51,073 bases of DNA from Corynebacterium sp. HMSC074A01 (GCF_001831515.1 NZ_KV825623.1:81405-132477), one strand, 5' to 3'. Counted from the first letter of the stretch, positions 16,170 to 27,800 are shown. Made by a program: numbers and translations. The notes: generated from the sequence alone by a model not told the origin.

Positions 16170-18543
16170 TGTTGGTGTCCTCTGGGTTGCTGGTGTCGTC
16201 GTCAGCCTTGCGGTGGCGCGGCATCTGCTGGGTCGTATCTTCCGACGGGCGGTAGTAGGAGTCGGCGGGGCGCTCGTTCTCCGGCAGGCGGAAGCCGATC
16301 TCCTCGGTCTGCTCGGGCTGCTCCGGCTCCGGTTTGTGGTCTGCTTCCGGCTTGGGCGCGTAGTTGCGCATGCCCGGGTGCTCGCTGCGCTCGGGAGCGT
16401 CGGCGGGAGCGTTGTTTGCGCCCGGGTACGTCCAGCCCGGCGGCGGGGTTGGCCCGCCGTAGGTCGGACGGGACCCGCCCTTCGGTGGAGTCCACGCGGT
16501 GGAGCCGTTGCCTGTGTGCTTGGGGCCCTTGTCGCGGGCGTCGCGCTCGCGCTGGCGGCGCTCACGTGCTGCTCGCGAGGCGTCGAGAAGCGAGAAGGGC
16601 TTCGGCGGTTCCTCGCCGCGTTCCTTCGCAAGCTCCACCGGGGTCTTGACCGGCTCGCGGCCCGGCTGCTGGCCGAAGCGGATGTCGTGGGCGGGCAGCT
16701 CGGGGCGTACCGGCTCGATGCCGTCGAAGAGCTCCTCAAGGTCCGGGCGGCGCAGCGTTTCCTTCTCCAGCAGCTTGGAGGCCAGGGCGTCGAGCTGGTC
16801 GCGGTACTTCTCCAGGGTGGAGTAGGCGACGGTATGCGCGGCGTCGAGAAGCGCCTGCATCTCCTCGTCGATCTTGGCGGCGACGTCCGGCGAATACTCG
16901 AGCGAGCCCCCGCCGCCGCGACCGGAGAAGGGATCGCCCTGCTCCTGGCCGTACTTCACCGCACCGAGCGAGGAGGTCATGCCGTATTCGGTGACCATCG
17001 CGCGCGCGATCTTCGTGGCCTGCTCGATGTCGTTGGAGGCGCCGGTCGTGGGGGCACCGAAGACGAGCTCCTCGGCCGAGCGGCCGCCCATGGCGAAGAC
17101 CATGCGGGCGAAGAGCTCGTCGCGGTTGTACATGCCCTTGTCGTCCTCGTCGGCGGTCATGGCGAAGCCGCCGGTGCGGCCGCGGGCGAGGATGGTGACC
17201 TTGTAGACGCGCTCGATGTCCTTGAGCGCCCAGGCGGCGAGCGTGTGGCCGCCCTCGTGGTAGGCAGTGACCTTTTTCTCGTGCTCCGAGATGATCTTGG
17301 TGGAGCGGCGCGGGCCGCCGATCACGCGGTCGGTGGCCTCCTCCAGCGCGTCCGGGGTGATCACGTTGCCGCCGATGCGCGCGGTGAGCAGGGCGGCTTC
17401 GTTAAGCACGTTCGCGAGATCGGCACCAGACATACCGGCCGTGCGCTTGGCCAGCGCCTCCAGCGAGACGTCCTTGGCCAAGGGCTTGCCCTTCGCGTGC
17501 ACCTTGAGGATCTGCTCGCGACCGGCCAGGTCCGGGTTGGTCACCGGGATCTGGCGGTCGAAGCGGCCCGGGCGCAGCAGCGCTGGGTCCAGGATGTCCG
17601 GGCGGTTGGTCGCCGCAATCAGGATGACGCCCTCGCGATCGCCGAAGCCGTCCATCTCCACCAGCAACTGGTTGAGCGTCTGCTCGCGCTCGTCGTGGCC
17701 GCCGCCCATGCCGGAGCCGCGCTGGCGGCCGACGGCATCGATCTCGTCGACAAAGATGATGCAGGGGCTGTTCTCGCGGGCCTGCTTGAACAGGTCGCGC
17801 ACACGCGAGGCACCCACGCCGACGAACATCTCCACGAAGTCGGAACCGGAGATGGAGTAGAACGGCACGCCGGCCTCGCCCGCCACCGCACGCGCGATCA
17901 GCGTCTTACCGGTGCCGGGTGGGCCGTAGAGCAGCACGCCGCGCGGGATCTTCGCGCCGAGCTTTTCATAAATGCCCGGCTCCATGAGGAAGTCGACGAC
18001 CTCCTGCAGCTCGTCGACGGCCTCATCCGCGCCCGCGACGTCCTCGAAGGTATTGGTCGGGTTGTCCTTAGTCAGCTGCTTCGCCTTGGACCCGCCGATG
18101 CCAAACATGCCGCCACCGGCCTGCATCCGGTACATCAGGTAGAAGATCAGGCCGAAGACGATGATCATCGGCAGCATGAAGCTGATCATGGACAGCAGGA
18201 AGGACTCCTGCGTCACATTCGTCTTGTAGGTGTCCGCCCCGGACTCGCGCACAGCGGCGAAGATCTCCGGGGTCGTGCGCGCCGGGTACTGGGCGGAAAC
18301 CGCCTCGACGCCCTCGCGCTCCTCTACCGTGATGGGTTCGCGCAGCTCGATGCGGACGCGCTGTTCGCGGTCGTCGATCTGGACGTCCTTCGCGTTGCCG
18401 TCGTGAAGCTGCTGGATGGCAACGGAAGTATCTACCTGCTGGTAATTGCGCGTGTCATCGCCAAAGAGGGTGAGCACGTACAGCAGGATGAGCGCGACGG
18501 CGGCGAAGATGCCCCAGCGCAAGACATTCTTATTCTTAGTCAT
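16159..18543 (-). CDS. ftsH: ATP-dependent zinc metalloprotease FtsH
   Basis: A membrane-bound AAA+ protease that degrades damaged and short-lived proteins. Two membrane helices (about 10-27 and 115-138) frame a small external domain. The AAA module has Walker A GPPGTGKT (207-214), Walker [10 protein letters not shown] and the second region of homology [19 protein letters not shown]. The protease site is HEGGH (429-433). The product is 794 residues; the last ~170 are a low-complexity Pro/Glu/Arg-rich tail not found in E. coli FtsH but usual in corynebacteria. Downstream of hpt with a 41-base gap. Confidence 0.97.
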   Translation of the reverse strand: MTKNKNVLRWGIFAAVALILLYVLTLFGDDTRNYQQVDTSVAIQQLHDGNAKDVQIDDREQRVRIELREPITVEEREGVEAVSAQYPARTTPEIFAAVRESGADTYKTNVTQESFLLSMISFMLPMIIVFGLIFYLMYRMQAGGGMFGIGGSKAKQLTKDNPTNTFEDVAGADEAVDELQEVVDFLMEPGIYEKLGAKIPRGVLLYGPPGTGKTLIARAVAGEAGVPFYSISGSDFVEMFVGVGASRVRDLFKQARENSPCIIFVDEIDAVGRQRGSGMGGGHDEREQTLNQLLVEMDGFGDREGVILIAATNRPDILDPALLRPGRFDRQIPVTNPDLAGREQILKVHAKGKPLAKDVSLEALAKRTAGMSGADLANVLNEAALLTARIGGNVITPDALEEATDRVIGGPRRSTKIISEHEKKVTAYHEGGHTLAAWALKDIERVYKVTILARGRTGGFAMTADEDDKGMYNRDELFARMVFAMGGRSAEELVFGAPTTGASNDIEQATKIARAMVTEYGMTSSLGAVKYGQEQGDPFSGRGGGGSLEYSPDVAAKIDEEMQALLDAAHTVAYSTLEKYRDQLDALASKLLEKETLRRPDLEELFDGIEPVRPELPAHDIRFGQQPGREPVKTPVELAKERGEEPPKPFSLLDASRAARERRQRERDARDKGPKHTGNGSTAWTPPKGGSRPTYGGPTPPPGWTYPGANNAPADAPERSEHPGMRNYAPKPEADHKPEPEQPEQTEEIGFRLPENERPADSYYRPSEDTTQQMPRHRKADDDTSNPEDTNNDQ

Positions 18544-18584
18544 ACAGTTTTGAGATTTTGCCTTTTCTTACTAAAAAGCTGGCG

Positions 18585-19187
18585 TTAAGCGTCGCTGTCC
18601 GAGTACACGCGCGGGTGCAGCGTGCCCACGTACGGCAGGTCGCGGTAGCGCTCCGCGTAGTCCAGGCCGTAGCCGATCACGAACTCGTTCGGGATGTCAA
18701 AGCCGACATCCAGCAGATCGATCTGCGCCGTCTGCACCTCCGGCTTGCGCAGCAGGGTGATCACCTCGAGGCTCTTCGGTCCGCGGCCACGTAGGTTCTT
18801 CAGCAGCCAGGACAGGGTCAGGCCAGAGTCGATGATGTCCTCGACCACGAGCACGTCGCGGTCCGCGATCTCCTTATCCAGGTCCTTGAGAATGCGGACC
18901 ACGCCCGAGCTGGTGGTGGAGTTGCCGTAGGAAGACACCGCCATGAACTCCATCTCCGCCGGGATGGAAAGCTTGCGCACGAAATCGGTGAGGAAGAACA
19001 CCGCGCCCTTGAGCACGCACACGAGGATGAGGTCCTGTTCCGCGTCCTTATACTTCTCCGAGATCATGTCGGCGAGCTCCTGGATGCGGGTCTGCAGCAC
19101 CTCCTCGGTCAGGAGGATGGCCTCCACGTCATCGCCGTAGCGGTTGGCGGGGACGTTGAAATCCTTCTCGGTGTACAGCTCGGTCAT
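18585..19187 (-). CDS. hpt: Hypoxanthine phosphoribosyltransferase
   Basis: Salvages hypoxanthine and guanine to IMP and GMP using PRPP. The 200-residue product has the PRPP-binding signature [35 protein letters not shown], and [20 protein letters not shown] near the end. The ATG start at 19187 is preceded by GGAGATGGAAGG. The tilS-hpt-ftsH order is widely conserved in Gram-positive bacteria. Confidence 0.97.
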   Translation of the reverse strand: MTELYTEKDFNVPANRYGDDVEAILLTEEVLQTRIQELADMISEKYKDAEQDLILVCVLKGAVFFLTDFVRKLSIPAEMEFMAVSSYGNSTTSSGVVRILKDLDKEIADRDVLVVEDIIDSGLTLSWLLKNLRGRGPKSLEVITLLRKPEVQTAQIDLLDVGFDIPNEFVIGYGLDYAERYRDLPYVGTLHPRVYSDSDA

Positions 19188-19268
19188 GGTTGGGCCCTTC
19201 CATCTCCTGTTGGCTTACAACTCCTTCATACTGCCACCTATTCACCTTGTGCGACAACAAGGCCCAGG

Positions 19269-20174
19269 TCAACGGTCAGTGAGTTGGAGTGTGCCGTCGA
19301 CGCGGCGCACCCGCACGCCCTGTGCCAGATCGACGCCGACCTGGCCGCGCCAGTGGGTGACCAGCCGCTCGATGGCGTCGAGCTGGGCACCGTTGGGGTG
19401 GACGTTGTGGTCGACGAGCCAGGCGTGGATGCGGGAGCGGCGCACGACCCCGGGCAGCGCTTTGAGGTCATCGCAGCGCATGGGGCCGGCAGGTTGGGCG
19501 AGCCCGCGGATGACGGCGTTGCTCTGCGCGATCCGGTCGGCGGTGCTCGCGAGCGCGGGGACGGCGTCGCCGCCGAGAAGCTCCGTAAGGGCCGGGATGA
19601 TCTGGGTGCGGATGGCGACGCGCCGGTACGCCGGGTCCTGGTTCATCGGATCATCCCAGGTGGTAAGGCCGAGCTCGGCGCAGGCACCGACGGTGTCCGC
19701 GCGGCGCAGGTGAAGGAAGGGGCGCACGAGCCGCCCGGCGCGCGCTTCCATGCCTGCGGGGTTGCCGCGCAGCGCCCCGAGTAGCAGGGTTTCGGCCTGG
19801 TCGTCGGCGGTGTGCGCGACCCAGACCTCGTTGTGGGAAGCGAAGAGCGCGGCGTAGCGGGCCTCGCGGGCGGCGGCCTCGAGGTTGTCGCTTCTATCGA
19901 CGCTCACGGCCACGACTTCGGCAGGGACGCCAAGCGCGCGGGCCTGGGCAGCGGCACGCTTAGCGACGCCCGCAGAGCCCGGCTGCAGCCCGTGGTCGAC
20001 AACCACCGCGCGCGCCGGTTGTTGCTCCGCTGCTGCGGCGGCGACGAGGGCGAGCGAGTCCGGCCCGCCGGAGAGTCCGATGGTGACTTCGGCGTCGGTG
20101 TGGTGTGCGCGTACGGCGCGTCGGCAAGCGAGGAAGTGCGGCGAGGTGCGGGGCCAGAAGGGCTGCGATGCCAT
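19269..20174 (-). CDS. tilS: tRNA(Ile)-lysidine synthase
   Basis: Modifies C34 of the CAU-anticodon tRNA-Ile to lysidine, allowing it to read ATA codons. The 301-residue protein has the PP-loop SGGPDSLAL, followed by VVVDHGLQPGS and HTADDQAETLLLGALRG, the standard N-terminal domain. It is shorter than E. coli TilS (lacking most of the C-terminal domains), as is common in actinobacteria. It starts 2 bases after the dacB stop and overlaps two copies of the dispersed motif (19958 and 20118). Confidence 0.95.
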   Translation of the reverse strand: MASQPFWPRTSPHFLACRRAVRAHHTDAEVTIGLSGGPDSLALVAAAAAEQQPARAVVVDHGLQPGSAGVAKRAAAQARALGVPAEVVAVSVDRSDNLEAAAREARYAALFASHNEVWVAHTADDQAETLLLGALRGNPAGMEARAGRLVRPFLHLRRADTVGACAELGLTTWDDPMNQDPAYRRVAIRTQIIPALTELLGGDAVPALASTADRIAQSNAVIRGLAQPAGPMRCDDLKALPGVVRRSRIHAWLVDHNVHPNGAQLDAIERLVTHWRGQVGVDLAQGVRVRRVDGTLQLTDR

Positions 20175-20176
20175 GG

Positions 20177-21457
20177 TCAGAAGGCGCGCAGGACGGAGGC
20201 GAGCTCGTCCATCCCGCGGCGGGCCTCAAGGATGGAGGAGTCGTTGGAGATGAACGCGAAAGTGTAGACGTTGCCTGCTTCGCTGGTCACGGTGCCGGCG
20301 AGCGCGGAGGTCTCGTCGAGCGTGCCGGTCTTCGCGCGTACCCAGCCGCGGCCTGGGAGATCATCGTAGCGGGTCTCCAGGGTGCCCTCGCCCGCGGCGA
20401 CGGGCAGGGTATCGAGCAGGTCGCGCAGCGGGGCCTCGGTCGCGGCTTGCATCAGGATGGTGTCGAGGAGCGCGGGCGCGATCCGGTTCGTGTCGGAAAG
20501 CCCGCTGCAGTCGGCCAGCTCGGTGCCGCTGAGGTCCAGGCCGTGCTCGGCAAGCGTGTCCAGGACGGCCTGCGGCGCGTCGGTGGTGCCGCGGGCAAGC
20601 GCAACCTCGTGGCCGATGGCCTCGGCGTAGACGTTGTCCGAGTTGCGCATCATCACCCGCATCCGCTCCGTCAGCGTGGGCGACTCGACGGTGGCGAGCA
20701 CCTGCGCGTCCTCCGCGACGGGCGCGTCCGCAACGCTGGCGTTGTCCGCGCCGAGGCGGTACGCCAACGCCTGCGCCACCGCGAGCGCCGGGGTATGCGA
20801 GCGCGGGACATCGCCCTCGGTGTTGCCGTCCATGCGGCCACCGGAAAGCATCGCCGGCTGCAGCGGGGCTACGTAGCCCGCGTCGATGTTCTCGGGGTCC
20901 CAGGTTTCGGGGAACTCAGTAAAACCGTCCCAGAGCGAGGTGTCGATGCTTACCGACGTGACCTGCCCTGCGTCGGAGGCCGAAACCTGCGCCGCGAGGT
21001 CATCGAGCGCATCGTCGTCGAGCCAGACGTCGCCGCCTGCGAGGATGGTCACCTCGCCGGGCTGCGCGCCGCGCACCACAGCCGTGGACAGCGTGTCCTC
21101 CGGCCCCAACTGGTACAGGGCCGCGGCAGACGTAAGGATTTTGGTTACCGACGCCGGGCGCAAAGGCTCGTCCGCGTTGCGATCCAGGACCACCTCGCCC
21201 GTGTTCACGGAAGAAATCCGAGCGTGGAAGGTGCCGAGGTCGGGGTTTGCGGCGGGGGGCGTTAGAGCGTCGATAAGCAACTGCTCGTCGATGTCACTGC
21301 CCTGCGCAGGTGCGAGCAGCGGTGGCGGGGCGGTAAGCGAGTATGCGGGGGCGTGCTCCAACGCCGCGAGCTCGCGCTGCGCTGTGACCCCGAAGCCTGC
21401 CGCCGTGCCGACCGCCGCGAGCGCGAGCGCGCCCACTACCCAAGACCATACTTTCAT
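20177..21457 (-). CDS. dacB: D-alanyl-D-alanine carboxypeptidase/endopeptidase (PBP4 type)
   Basis: An exported peptidoglycan DD-peptidase of the S13 family. The 426-residue protein starts with a membrane/signal segment (about 4-25). The active-site triad motifs are SVTK (103-106), SDN (273-275) and KTG (376-378), with the large insertion between the first two that typifies PBP4. The start at 21457 (ATG) begins a signal sequence; an in-frame extension upstream would run through the divergent ppa gene and is rejected. It is divergent from ppa with a 63-bp gap and leads into tilS. Confidence 0.93.
   Translation of the reverse strand: MKVWSWVVGALALAAVGTAAGFGVTAQRELAALEHAPAYSLTAPPPLLAPAQGSDIDEQLLIDALTPPAANPDLGTFHARISSVNTGEVVLDRNADEPLRPASVTKILTSAAALYQLGPEDTLSTAVVRGAQPGEVTILAGGDVWLDDDALDDLAAQVSASDAGQVTSVSIDTSLWDGFTEFPETWDPENIDAGYVAPLQPAMLSGGRMDGNTEGDVPRSHTPALAVAQALAYRLGADNASVADAPVAEDAQVLATVESPTLTERMRVMMRNSDNVYAEAIGHEVALARGTTDAPQAVLDTLAEHGLDLSGTELADCSGLSDTNRIAPALLDTILMQAATEAPLRDLLDTLPVAAGEGTLETRYDDLPGRGWVRAKTGTLDETSALAGTVTSEAGNVYTFAFISNDSSILEARRGMDELASVLRAF
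21267..21278 (+). repeat. Dispersed motif GCGTCGATAAGC, in dacB
   Basis: Opposite to the gene; read as L-I-D-A (CTT for Leu) in dacB. Confidence 0.8.
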
Positions 21458-21478
21458 CGGCACCAACACTAGCCCACG

Positions 21479-21484
21479 TATGAT
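21479..21484 (+). promoter_or_regulatory. Possible ppa -10 element
   Basis: TATGAT resembles a corynebacterial -10 box and would place the transcript start about 30 bases before the ppa ATG. The -35 region is not clear. The short dacB/ppa divergent gap must contain both promoters. Confidence 0.35.
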
Positions 21485-21520
21485 GGGGAGCCGAACCATC
21501 ACAAGAAGAAGGAGCAATAC

Positions 21521-21997
21521 ATGGCTACCGAGGTCATCATCGAAATCCCCAAGGGCTCGCGCAACAAGTACGAGCTCGACCACGAAACCGGCCGCGTCTA
21601 CCTCGACCGCTACCTGTTCACCCCGATGGCCTACCCCGCCGACTACGGCTACATCGAGCACACGCTTGCCGACGACGGCGACCCGCTCGACGCACTGGTC
21701 ATCCTCCCCGAACCCGTCTTCCCCGGTGTCACCGTGAAGGTGCGTCCGCTCGGCGTGTTCAAGATGACCGACGAGGCCGGCGGCGACGACAAGCTGCTCT
21801 GCGTCATCGACGACGTCCGCTACGAGCACTACCAGGACATCGACGACGTCTCCCAGTTCCTCAAGGACGAAATCGAGCACTTCTTCGTGCACTACAAGGA
21901 CCTCGAGCCGAACAAGGAAGTTTCCGGTTCCGGCTGGGGTAACAAGGCCGAGGCCGAGAAGATCCTGCAGGACGCGATCGAGGCGTACAAGAAGTAA
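21521..21997 (+). CDS. ppa: Inorganic pyrophosphatase
   Basis: Hydrolyses pyrophosphate and pulls biosynthetic reactions forward. The 158-residue product matches family I enzymes: [20 protein letters not shown], and the metal-binding [10 protein letters not shown] with three aspartates, followed by the lysine and tyrosine region [11 protein letters not shown]. The ATG has a strong AGAAGGAG ribosome site. Codon use is highly biased to C-ending codons, consistent with high expression. Transcribed alone. Confidence 0.97.
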   Translation: MATEVIIEIPKGSRNKYELDHETGRVYLDRYLFTPMAYPADYGYIEHTLADDGDPLDALVILPEPVFPGVTVKVRPLGVFKMTDEAGGDDKLLCVIDDVRYEHYQDIDDVSQFLKDEIEHFFVHYKDLEPNKEVSGSGWGNKAEAEKILQDAIEAYKK

Positions 21998-22090
21998 GGC
22001 TTCTGGCTTTTTGGGTTTTGGGCCCGGGTCTGCCGTTGTTGGTGGGCTCGGGCTTTGGTGTTTGGGGGGTGGTGGGTTTGATCGGCTAGT

Positions 22091-22204
22091 GCGTAGCGTC
22101 TGGAACGTAGCCTTTCGAGTAAAACGCTTGAATCGGCCGCGGGAAACGGCGGCCCACTCGAAAGACTACGGTTTGGGGGCTACAGTTCTGCCGCTACGTT
22201 GTAG
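22091..22204. repeat. Long imperfect palindrome A (ppa 3' region)
   Basis: CGTAGcCTTTCGAGT (22106-22120) pairs with ACTCGAAAGACTACG (22156-22170), with an inner GGCCGC/GCGGCC stem. Outer arms around 22091-22112 and 22178-22200 are also partly complementary. The resulting hairpin would be over 100 nt. It lies between the convergent genes ppa and the metalloprotease; a terminator or RNA-structural role is possible. No coding sequence is evident in 21998-22357. Confidence 0.6.
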
Positions 22205-22236
22205 GGCCTGGTTTTTCTGGAGGACGTTGGGCCCCT

Positions 22237-22345
22237 CAGGATGGTAATCAGCCGATGGGAACGTCAGGATGGTAATCAGCCGAGTAACTGCCGCGGGTTG
22301 GCGTGACGTTACTCGGCTGATGACCATCTTCTGGTTACCATCCTG
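22237..22345. repeat. Long imperfect palindrome B with internal direct repeat
   Basis: CAGGATGGTAATCAGCCGA occurs twice (from 22237 and from 22265). The right arm 22308-22345 is an imperfect inverted copy: GTTACTCGGCTGATGACC pairs with the second copy and GGTTACCATCCTG with the first. It forms a ~50-bp-arm hairpin next to the protease stop codon. It could act as a bidirectional terminator or be a small repeat element. Confidence 0.6.
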
Positions 22346-22357
22346 GTTTTGGGGCGT

Positions 22358-24601
22358 TTAGAAGTTCGGTGCCGGAACCCCTGGGATGAGGCCGCCAGCC
22401 CAAGCCCAGCCCGCGCCGAGGACGCCGATGATTCCGAGCACCAGCGGGATTACGATCGCCGCGATAGTGCCCTTGCTGGAACCCTCAGCCGAGCCGGTTG
22501 CACTGCCCGTGGGGTCGGACCCGTCTTCTGCTGCGTTTTCTGCTGCGTTTTCTGTGGGGGTGTCGGCGGGTGCCTCCAGGGTGGTGGTCACCTGCGTCAT
22601 CGTGACGGTCGGGGCGTCAACGGTTGGTGTCTCGGTCTCCGGTTCTGGTGCCGCTGGAGTTTCGGCGACAGTGCTGGTGGCTACTGCCGAAGACGGGGTT
22701 GACGTAGTTGCCGTTGTTGACGTGGGGCTGTCGGCAGGCTTTGCGGGTCGGGTCGTCCACGGCCAACGAGACTCGGACGGGGTCGGCTCTTCCACGTCGA
22801 CCGGGGTGGGCGTCGTGGACGAGGTGGTGGCCACTGTGGAGGATTCGTGCGCGGTCGTGCTCGTCGGTGTGGCGGGCTTCTGTGTAGACGACTTCGGTGT
22901 GGTTGCCTGCGATGTAGTCGCCGAAGCGGCGGAAGTCGCCTTCGACGTGGTCGTCGGCGAATCCGGCTTCTGCGTCGACGACTTCGGCGTGGTTGCTTCC
23001 GTTTTAGTCGTCGAAGCAGAAGTAGTTGCACGGACGGTAGACATCTGCGACGTCGAAGACTTCGGCGCGGAGGTGGTCGCACGAGTGGTGGACTTCTGCG
23101 ACGTTGTTGTCGAGACGACCGGCTTCTGCGTAGACGGCTTCTGCGTGATTTCCCGCGTAGTAGTCGTCGGCGCGGTGGTAGTTTCGCGTGCCGTGGACTT
23201 CTGCGAAGTCGTAGTCGGCGCGGACGTGGTTGCACGCGTAGTGGGCTTCTGCGAAGTCGTCGTGCTCGTTGTTGCAACGGGCTTCTGCGTAGACGACTGC
23301 GACGTAGCTGTCTGCGTGGTGGGCGTGGGCTTTGCCGTCGGGGTGACGCGGTGCGTCGTCAACGTTGGCGAAGACGTCGTGGTTGTTTTCGGTGCAGAAG
23401 TGGTGGAAGACGTTGTTGTCTGCGAAGCCAACTGCTCCCGCAGTTCTGCACGGTTAGTGTTTGCTTCGCGGAGGGCGGCGAGGTAGACGTCGGCGAGTGC
23501 CTTATCTCCCGCGGCACGAGCGCTTTGATACTTGTCCGCGTACTCCTTGACCGCGCGCTGCGCCTCTTCGAGCGTGCGCGGCTTCGGCACCGTGATCGGA
23601 GCAAGCGTTGTGCTCGTTGGCTGCGTGGTCGTGGTGGGCTCCACCGGCGGTGCCGGCTCGCTACTGGTCGGCTGGGCCGGTGCCGTGACCGTAACAGTCA
23701 GGTCACTGGGGCGTTCGCTAGTCGGCGAAGGCTGAGTCGTGGTGCGCTTCGTTGTAGTTGGCACACTCGTGCTCGTCGGGAGCTCCGGGGTGGGCTCAGG
23801 TTCTGGCGTCGGTTCAACAGACGGTTCTGGTTCTGGCGTCGGTTCAACAGACGGTTCGGGCTCCGGAGCTGGTTCAACTGACGGCTCGGGTTCCGGTTCG
23901 GGAGCAGGCTCCGGGGTCGGCACGGGTTCAGGCTCCGGGGTCGGAGTCGGCATCGGCTGGCCATTCAGGCGGCGCAGATCCGGGTGGGTCTGGATGAGCA
24001 CCTGCGCGTCGAACTTCGTCGGCAGGGTGGCGAACTTGCCTCCGGTCGCACCACTCTTCATCAGCGTGTTATCGCACGAGTGCGCAAGCCCCATCGCGTG
24101 GCCCATCTCGTGAGCGAGCGTCATCACCATGCTTGCGCGGTGAATGCTTGCCGGGTTGGAATACAACGATTTGTTGAGCATGACGCGCGGGTTATTCCCG
24201 GGCATCCCCGCCTGGCGTCCAATTACCGTACCGTCGATTGGCGCAAGCTCCACCGTCACTGCCTCCGGGTCGCGGTGGTCCACATACTCGACGCGGAGCA
24301 ATCCTCCGGTTTGGTCGATCCAAGCATCCATCGCCTCTTTGAGGTGCGAGCCGTAAGGGGTGGTGTTGTAGATCTTCAGCGTGTTTCCGCGGATATTGCT
24401 GTGGTGGAGGCCGAAGAAGTACCGGTTGACGTCGGTAATCTCTTTGCCCTGTTTCACCTCTCTGATCGCGGTCATGCACCGCGCATCACGCGGGTTTCTA
24501 ATCTCCCCTTCGTACGCATCCGCAGACGGTGTACTAACTAAAAGCGAGCCAGCGCCCAGAGCGACAGCGCATGCGGTGGCGAGGAATTTTCGGGGAGACA
24601 C
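22358..24601 (-). CDS. Membrane-anchored secreted metzincin protease with mucin-like stalk
   Basis: No gene name recognised. The 747-residue chain begins with a signal peptide (cleavage near ADA/Y29). Residues about 30-205 form a small zinc-protease domain with [11 protein letters not shown] (164-174), the metzincin HExxHxxGxxH motif, and a possible Met-turn NTLMKSG. Then come Pro/Glu repeats (EPEPSVEP type), a short helical segment rich in Ala/Glu/Lys (about 345-395), and a ~300-residue Thr/Ser-rich stalk with KSSTQKP and [15 protein letters not shown] repeats. A membrane helix near the C-terminus (about 715-738) replaces any LPxTG signal. The GTG start has a weak ribosome site but fits the signal peptide. 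It follows the pilus operon on the same strand, suggesting a host-surface role. Confidence 0.85.
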   Translation of the reverse strand: MSPRKFLATACAVALGAGSLLVSTPSADAYEGEIRNPRDARCMTAIREVKQGKEITDVNRYFFGLHHSNIRGNTLKIYNTTPYGSHLKEAMDAWIDQTGGLLRVEYVDHRDPEAVTVELAPIDGTVIGRQAGMPGNNPRVMLNKSLYSNPASIHRASMVMTLAHEMGHAMGLAHSCDNTLMKSGATGGKFATLPTKFDAQVLIQTHPDLRRLNGQPMPTPTPEPEPVPTPEPAPEPEPEPSVEPAPEPEPSVEPTPEPEPSVEPTPEPEPTPELPTSTSVPTTTKRTTTQPSPTSERPSDLTVTVTAPAQPTSSEPAPPVEPTTTTQPTSTTLAPITVPKPRTLEEAQRAVKEYADKYQSARAAGDKALADVYLAALREANTNRAELREQLASQTTTSSTTSAPKTTTTSSPTLTTHRVTPTAKPTPTTQTATSQSSTQKPVATTSTTTSQKPTTRATTSAPTTTSQKSTARETTTAPTTTTREITQKPSTQKPVVSTTTSQKSTTRATTSAPKSSTSQMSTVRATTSASTTKTEATTPKSSTQKPDSPTTTSKATSAASATTSQATTPKSSTQKPATPTSTTAHESSTVATTSSTTPTPVDVEEPTPSESRWPWTTRPAKPADSPTSTTATTSTPSSAVATSTVAETPAAPEPETETPTVDAPTVTMTQVTTTLEAPADTPTENAAENAAEDGSDPTGSATGSAEGSSKGTIAAIVIPLVLGIIGVLGAGWAWAGGLIPGVPAPNF

Positions 24602-24754
24602 GGTGAGGATAACAACCTTTTCGTAAGAAATAACTAACTAGACTCTTAGAAAGAATACAGGTTGAAATCGGCAATAGCCATTCGATGTCACCGAAAACCA
24701 TGCAGGTCACGGTGGTACCGTCCTTCATCCACCGTATGACCAGAAATGCGAATA

Positions 24755-24797
24755 CGCCGCTGCGAACACCCAGCTTGTGCTGGGATTCGCAGCGGCG
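24755..24797 (-). terminator. Terminator-like hairpin after the pilus operon
   Basis: CGCCGCTGCGAA (24755-24766) pairs perfectly with TTCGCAGCGGCG (24786-24797), and the interior CCCAGC/GCTGGG extends it. It lies 24 bp past the tip-adhesin stop. There is no strong T-run, as is common in high-GC actinobacteria. The rest of 24602-24820 probably holds the protease promoter; I see no clear -35/-10 pair. Confidence 0.75.
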
Positions 24798-24820
24798 ATT
24801 ATGCCCTCTACCCCATCGGC

Positions 24821-27800
24821 TTATGCCCGTGTCATATTGCGACGTCCGAGCGCGGTACCAAAGAGGATCAACACACTGCTGAGCAGCAAAGGCACTTGCA
24901 GTCCGTAGCCGCCCGTCTTAGGCAGGTTGCCCTGGCGGACGTTAGCGAGCGTCAAGATTGCGTCTCGGTCGGTCAACCCCCAAGATGACGGCGCCTTCGA
25001 TAGGTCAATCTGGCGCGCCACAACACTAGCGTCGGCAAAGCGAAGGGCTACTTGCGCCGATCCGGAGTTCCCGACGATTCCGACGGAGAAATCAATAGGA
25101 CGAGTGAGCAGACTGAATCCCTCAGGGGCCTGACGCTCATAGAGCCTGTACTTGCCTGGTTCCAACTCGGGGGAGCCAAAAGTGCCCCTTTCCTCGTTAT
25201 AGGAGAACGGCAAGGATTTCTGGCCCTGAATCGGCTCCCAGTCATCGCCCAATGGGACAAGCTCGAATTTTGCCCTGGACAGAGTCTTCCCATTCGTCAA
25301 AATGTCGTCGCCGTTGAAATCGTCAGAGGACACCTTTGCAAGATGCAGGGACACCTTCGCCGGATTCGTCTCTGGCGGCGGGACACAAGCAATATCTTCC
25401 GCGCCCTGGACATTTACATTGTTGTACAGCGACTTCCCCGGTGCACACGTTTCAGGATCAACAGCAGTGCTCAGAGCCTTGGCATCGGTCACAAGGTATT
25501 TGACCTGCACGTGGTACTGATGAAGATTTCGTTTTCCGTCCTTTTTGATCGTGCCGCCTTTCGCAAGCTCAAATCTAAGGTCCTCCTGGTTAAGCGGCTG
25601 CTGCGCCGTTGTGGAAACGAACTGCTTTTCGTTCTCGTCTATCCCTGTCCAGGAAACTTCCTGCACCTCAATTCCCTTGGGGAAGTGGAGCGTATCGATC
25701 ACTGGCCCGTAATGCATATCCGCAGCCGGGCGGGTCACCCCACCTACCTCAGTCTTCTGACGAAGCGGGTTGGTTATCTGAATTGTGTAATTGGCCGAAT
25801 AGCTTCCGTTCTCGTCAGGTCCCGAAACTTCTCCTGGTTTCTTGTCAACACAAGGTGCATCCACTGCACTGTTGTTGTCCGTCTTCAGATCAATCTCATT
25901 TGGCGTCAGCGTTGCAAAGTTAGGCGAGCACACTGCCTCCTCAGGTTTTCCTGCAACGTCCGCGGACAGGTGAATTTCTACCGAGGACCGAGGCCCAAGG
26001 TAACCGTGAGTAAAGCGCATTAGCTGCTTGTTGTCCTGCGGTCCCCACTGCACCTTCCACGTGGCATCGCTGCCCACGACGGCGGTAACAACAGGGTTTT
26101 TAACAGTGTCAGGTAGAAGATCATTGAGCTCGAAGCCGCTGCTCGGCCCATAAGATTCGTTAGTCACCGTAACAACCCAACTCACCTTGGTTTGTTTTCC
26201 GTCGATCCAGGTTTCAGAACGAGTCTTCTTCACTCCCAAGTCGACATTTCTTGCCGCGATAGTACTGGCACCGTCGGTGTTATAAGACCTCGGAGCTGTG
26301 CCGTGGGAGATCAGCTCAACCTTTTCAGATTCGGTACCGGGATTCAGCACACGGAGGCGAATTGAATCGGTCGTTGCAGTCCTACCACCCGTACCAAAAC
26401 CGAGATCACCGTTGCCGTATGACCAGGCTTTGCCCCAGACAGGAGCCCCATTTCGTGCAAGCTGCGACAGCTTAACACCAGTTACCGGGTCCATCAGGTC
26501 CGCGATGTTGGTGGTCCTTACTTCACCGGTTTCCAGGTCGATCCGTTCCAAGAAAATCTTGTTTTTCTCTCCTGCCGGGCTGATCCAAGGGCTCCTAATA
26601 CCCCATAGGTAACGCTGAGCATTAGGGTGCGCACTCGCAGGCATTGCAGCCAAATCCTCAGAGAACGTTCGGTACCTGTCCGTGCTGATGGAAGGAGCAG
26701 AACCATTCTTTTCGGATCCGTACATCTCGGCGGACGGATTATCGAGATTAACTAGGTACATCGCTCCGGTACCACTGGATGAAGAGTTAGAAACCCAGTA
26801 ACGATTCTGGTTGTCAAATACGCCAGAGTTAATGCCTCCCCACAGGTCATTCGCCGAAGTAGCTGGTGTCGAACTGTGACGGTACGACCCTTGGAAGCCG
26901 TAATCAGTATTCATGGAATGTGTCTTGCCGGAAGCGGGCTTCTTCACTTTGCCGAGATCGTGGACCTCTCCGGTCCGCGGATTAATCTGCAGAAGGTGTC
27001 CTGCTGGATAGCACGGGTCTTCCAAGTATGTGAGCCTCTTATTGGTGTCATGCCCACGAGGCTGACTGATGGCGTACAACCAGTTATCTTGCGGGTTATA
27101 TGACAGCGCATTGTATACCCATGGTGTCTCATTTCCTACCTCGACAAACTGACTGCTGCCATTTTCCTGCAAGTACAGCTGTGACGAGTATCGATAGTTC
27201 AAATCGTTGTTCGCTCCCGGAGGGAGACGATCGATGTTACTCGCGATTACGTAGACTCCACCAGGATTAGCTGCGGCAATAGGTGCATGCCGTTTTTCGG
27301 GGGTAAGCGTCTCACCTTTGCACACACGCTGTCCCTTATTCGCAGGTTCGGCACCTATTTGTTGCTTATAGATCGCCGTCTGGATATTGCCACACGGCAA
27401 ATCATCGTTAAGCCAAACATTCATGTACGCAAAGCCTGCAGGCCAAGTCCAACCATTTGCCTCGTAGATCTTCACAATTTCTCGAAGATCGATGACGATT
27501 TCCGACGTTCCCCAGCCACGCACAACCTGGCTACGGATTGAACTGGTGCCCGCTTGACTGTTCCTCGAGTTAGTAAATTCATAGACCACGTTGTGCTGTT
27601 TGAACACTTTTCCGTCGGTCCGCTTTAAGTGTAAGGAACCATCACGGTACGTTGAGGAATTTTCTACGTTGAATTGAACGAGCGTAGGACGGTCATCCGG
27701 CTTCGCTCCGAGACCTATTGGTGGGTTAGTTGCAGGCAGACAAATCCCCTTGCTTCCACCAGTTTCCGGGATAGAAAATGCTGAAGCGGTTGCATCTGGG

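Noticed and set aside
22680..23420. Tandem repeats resembling a CRISPR-like array
   Set aside because: They are degenerate Thr/Ser codon repeats in frame with the protease stalk, without uniform repeats or spacers.
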